A stretch of DNA of 64,000 bases from Parapristionchus giblindavisi (lineage: Eukaryota > Nematoda > Chromadorea > Rhabditida > Diplogasteridae), in the NCBI GenBank assembly GCA_943737045.1, contig CALSFV010000405.1:124001-188000 (forward strand). The letters run 5' to 3'. A program made the position numbers and the translations under genes. This document shows positions 61,111-64,000 of this stretch, piece after piece. The notes below the pieces were generated by a model, which did not search any database, was not told where the DNA came from, and saw only the letters and a list, made by a program, of their open reading frames with translations. The stretch's first letter is position 1; each line of letters starts with the position of its first letter.

Positions 61111-62558
61111 CACCATGATAATTTGAGACCGTGCTTCTGTAGGGGGGGGGGATTAATTTGAAAATGAGTGGTAGAGAATGAGAAAGATGATGAGATAAGG
61201 GAATTAGGCAAAAGTCAGAGAATTGAGAGGGGGGGTTGACTGCTACGATTATTATTAGTGGAAATAGAAGAAGGAAAAGGAAAAAGACAAGTGATCTATG
61301 TAGATCTACCAATCGTGTTTAATATAGTGATATTGAAGATGAAGAAAGAGAGAGACTAAAGGTGTTGATGGAAGAATGGAAGAAGAAGAGAATGAATGAG
61401 TAGGCTTCTCTTTCTTCTTCTTCTTAGTAGTCCCCCTTCTCACTCATCTCTTATTCTTCTTCTTCTTCTTCTTCTCTTTCTTCATGACTATGGTTCGAAC
61501 CCAGTTCAAGAGTTGCATTTCGATGCCCATTCTCTCCTACCGTATTAGACGACAGGGGAGGGGGGAGGAAGAGGGGATGGAGGAGAGAGAGAGAAAGAGA
61601 GAGACCATTCGAGATCGACCTTCTCATGTCCCTTTTCTGTCTCGAACTCTCCCCTGCATCTTGTGCTCCATCGCACATTTCATATCCTTTCATCTCTCGA
61701 ATAGTGAAAACGAGTTAGGGTCCTCCCCTCCTCCTCCCCCTCTCCCCTCCTCCCCCCTCTTCCTCTCGCTCTGTCTGCTTCGACCTGTATATGGTCAGGG
61801 TTATGATCGAAATGGAGGAAGGTGAGATAGGAGAGGAGGGAGAGAGAGAGATTTCACATGCAAATGTTACGAGAGAGAGAGGGAGAAGTCAACCATTCCA
61901 TCTCTGTGATTGAACCTTAAAGGCACAATGGGACATTTGAACCAGATTCGTATGCAACTACCTCTATCCCCTCTACTCTCTCTCTCTCTCTCTCTCTCTC
62001 CTCCATCCCTCATATCTCTCTCGTACCAAGTATGAAATGGAATAGTAGAGATCGTGTGATATGCAACATCTGCCTCTCTCCGTAGTCATTCCACCTTCAT
62101 TTATGATACAAAGAACAAGAACGATAATAAATGATACTGAACAGTTCAATCGAGAATGAGAGTTCCTTTCATTGGATCATTTCGTTCTCTGCTCTTTGAT
62201 CACCTCTAATTTTATCCAATTCCAATTTCGCATTCTAATTAGTATATTCAACGTTGTCATGGTGATGATTGTTGGATATCCTTAACGGAAGAACATTCCA
62301 TCTTTTCAATATTACTATATACTCCCGCCTCTACATATCTCTCTTCTCCTTATTCCCCCCCTCTCTCTCTCTCCCCCTGTGTCCCTTCCCCCTCCCCCTC
62401 CCCCTAAACTTCTCTACTTCACTCGATCGGACGTGTTTGCCAATGGAAACGTTCAGGAATATGAGGGCCTAGGGGGTCCACTCGACAGGTCGAAGGAGAA
62501 GATTAAGAGAGACTCGTGTACTATGGAATGGATGGGAAGAAGATGGAGAGAGGGAGAG

Positions 62559-62661
<103 letters not shown>

Positions 62662-64000
62662 CATACTGAACGATGGACGATAGGCAAATACGTATGTGTA
62701 TAGAAGAGTAGAAGGAGAAGAAGAAGAGGAGGAAAGGGAGTAGACTTCATGCGACAAAAGCCATTCGTAAGAGGCGAAAATCGACCCTGAGGGGTCACGA
62801 ACACTGCTAATGGACAAGTATACTGCTGATTGTGACGAATGTTTCTGTCAATTCGTCCTGGCAAGATGAACCAAACCATTTGGGGATAGGAACACTAGAG
62901 CGTGATTACTGACCGTTCATATAATATTCAGTACACAGAACTATGGAATGCAACTCATTTACCGTTTATTACTCATCATTTTCCGCACAATTTCGTCAAT
63001 AGACGGATCGCTTAGTCACTGTGCATCAAGTGCGTTTTTGAAATATCTGGAAGATAATGCACGGTGCGAATAAGGCTGTCTTTATCTAGAAGGCAACTTA
63101 TCAATGATTTTGTATGTTATGCGATATCAACTCCATGTATACAGGCCATATATCATTCTCATTGGATTTGACAGGATCGAAAACGCAAATAGCTACACTC
63201 AAAAGTGAACCACGACCGTATATAGTGATGCGAGAGAGCGATGGGCGTGGTCTAGCGCGCGTTTTTTGTCCAACTACACCCCTTTTCTGCATCTCCCCTC
63301 TTTTCCCCTCACCTACTGTGTTCTACCGTCACCTCTTTTCGTACGCTTTGCCCTACAAAGAGTTGGGAATGTTTCTCCTTCGTCTTCTCTCATGGTTTCG
63401 ATAGTTTACAACCGTATCATCGTAATCACCATATGTTTGAGGAGAAGAGGAGAAGAGTTGGACAAGGAAGACGAATAGCCCCAAATAAATTTGTTGAACG
63501 ACAACTTTTACCCAATTTCTGTATAGTGGTCTATAATAGCGAGCGAAAGGCCGATTAGTTTCAGTAAGCGATTAATTTGCTTTCATTACATTAATTGGTC
63601 TTCTCATGAACTCAATTCGATCTTTTCCATTCTCTCAATTGCTTTCTGCTTCTTTCAAATATCCTCAATATTAGTCAGGGTTACAACATAATCCATACCC
63701 ATACGCTCCATTGTCCTTTAACCGTTCTGTTCTACCACCTGCCTTCTCCTCTTTTAGTCCTTCCTGCCACCCGCCCTCTCCTTCTTATTCTCTTCTCCTC
63801 CTCCCCTTCCTCATCTACTACCCCCCTAGTACAAGAAACCACTGAAGATCGAAGTATAGTAGAGGACGCTCGTTCTGTGAGAGAAACGAGAAAAGATACG
63901 AGAGAAAGAAGGATTCCGAAGAGAAAAGAGTGGAGGCAGTTAGATGTGAGTGACCAACGTTGTAGTAGTGGACACTACTCGCCCTCTCATTCTCCCTCTC

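Overview
The window looks like nuclear DNA from a free-living-type nematode. Genes are split into small exons by many introns of about 45-100 bases. Acceptors that look suited to spliced-leader trans-splicing sit 2-31 bases before start codons. Two eukaryotic tRNA genes are present, and DNA transposons, foldback elements and one RTE-type retroelement are scattered through it. Three recognisable genes match C. elegans genes that, from memory, all lie on chromosome X (a troponin I, dhs-28, lin-14), so this is probably X-linked DNA of a relative. The short introns built from TGATCTT units fit a Pristionchus-like genome, but that is only an impression.

Layout. 1-12.2 kb: a segmental tandem duplication carrying a small one-pass membrane protein gene (+ strand) and a secreted-protein gene (- strand). 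The left copy of the second gene is a 3' fragment cut off by a dead RTE retroelement (4.1-7.3 kb). A hAT-like element lies between the copies. 13.4-16.3 kb: a trypsin-fold protein that has lost its catalytic His and Ser, preceded by a long inverted duplication of its own promoter region. 18.2-20.3 kb: troponin I. 20.7 kb: tRNA-Pro(AGG). 21.4-28.1 kb: a 19-exon gene for a disordered protein I do not recognise. 29.2-32.4 kb (-): dhs-28, a peroxisomal short-chain dehydrogenase plus SCP2 protein used in ascaroside side-chain beta-oxidation. 33.0-58.6 kb (-): a large gene that I read as lin-14, with a 3' UTR of about 3.5 kb. The rest, 46-64 kb, is mostly introns or upstream DNA of that gene: polypurine/polypyrimidine tracts, one tRNA-Gly(GCC) and a foldback element.

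The strongest points for a second look are: (1) the putative lin-14 3' UTR keeps two exact 8-base lin-4 seed matches and one exact 8-base let-7 seed match, which supports both the gene identity and conserved heterochronic control; (2) a MITE with a tRNA-like Pol III promoter sits inside that UTR; (3) TGATCTT heptad arrays recur inside short introns of four different genes; (4) the inactive serine-protease homologue has a 107-residue C-terminal extension and a mirrored promoter; (5) a TACGGTA-type motif is enriched across the lin-14 locus.

All exon models were made by eye from splice sites, reading phase and, where possible, paralogue comparison. No database search or transcript was available.
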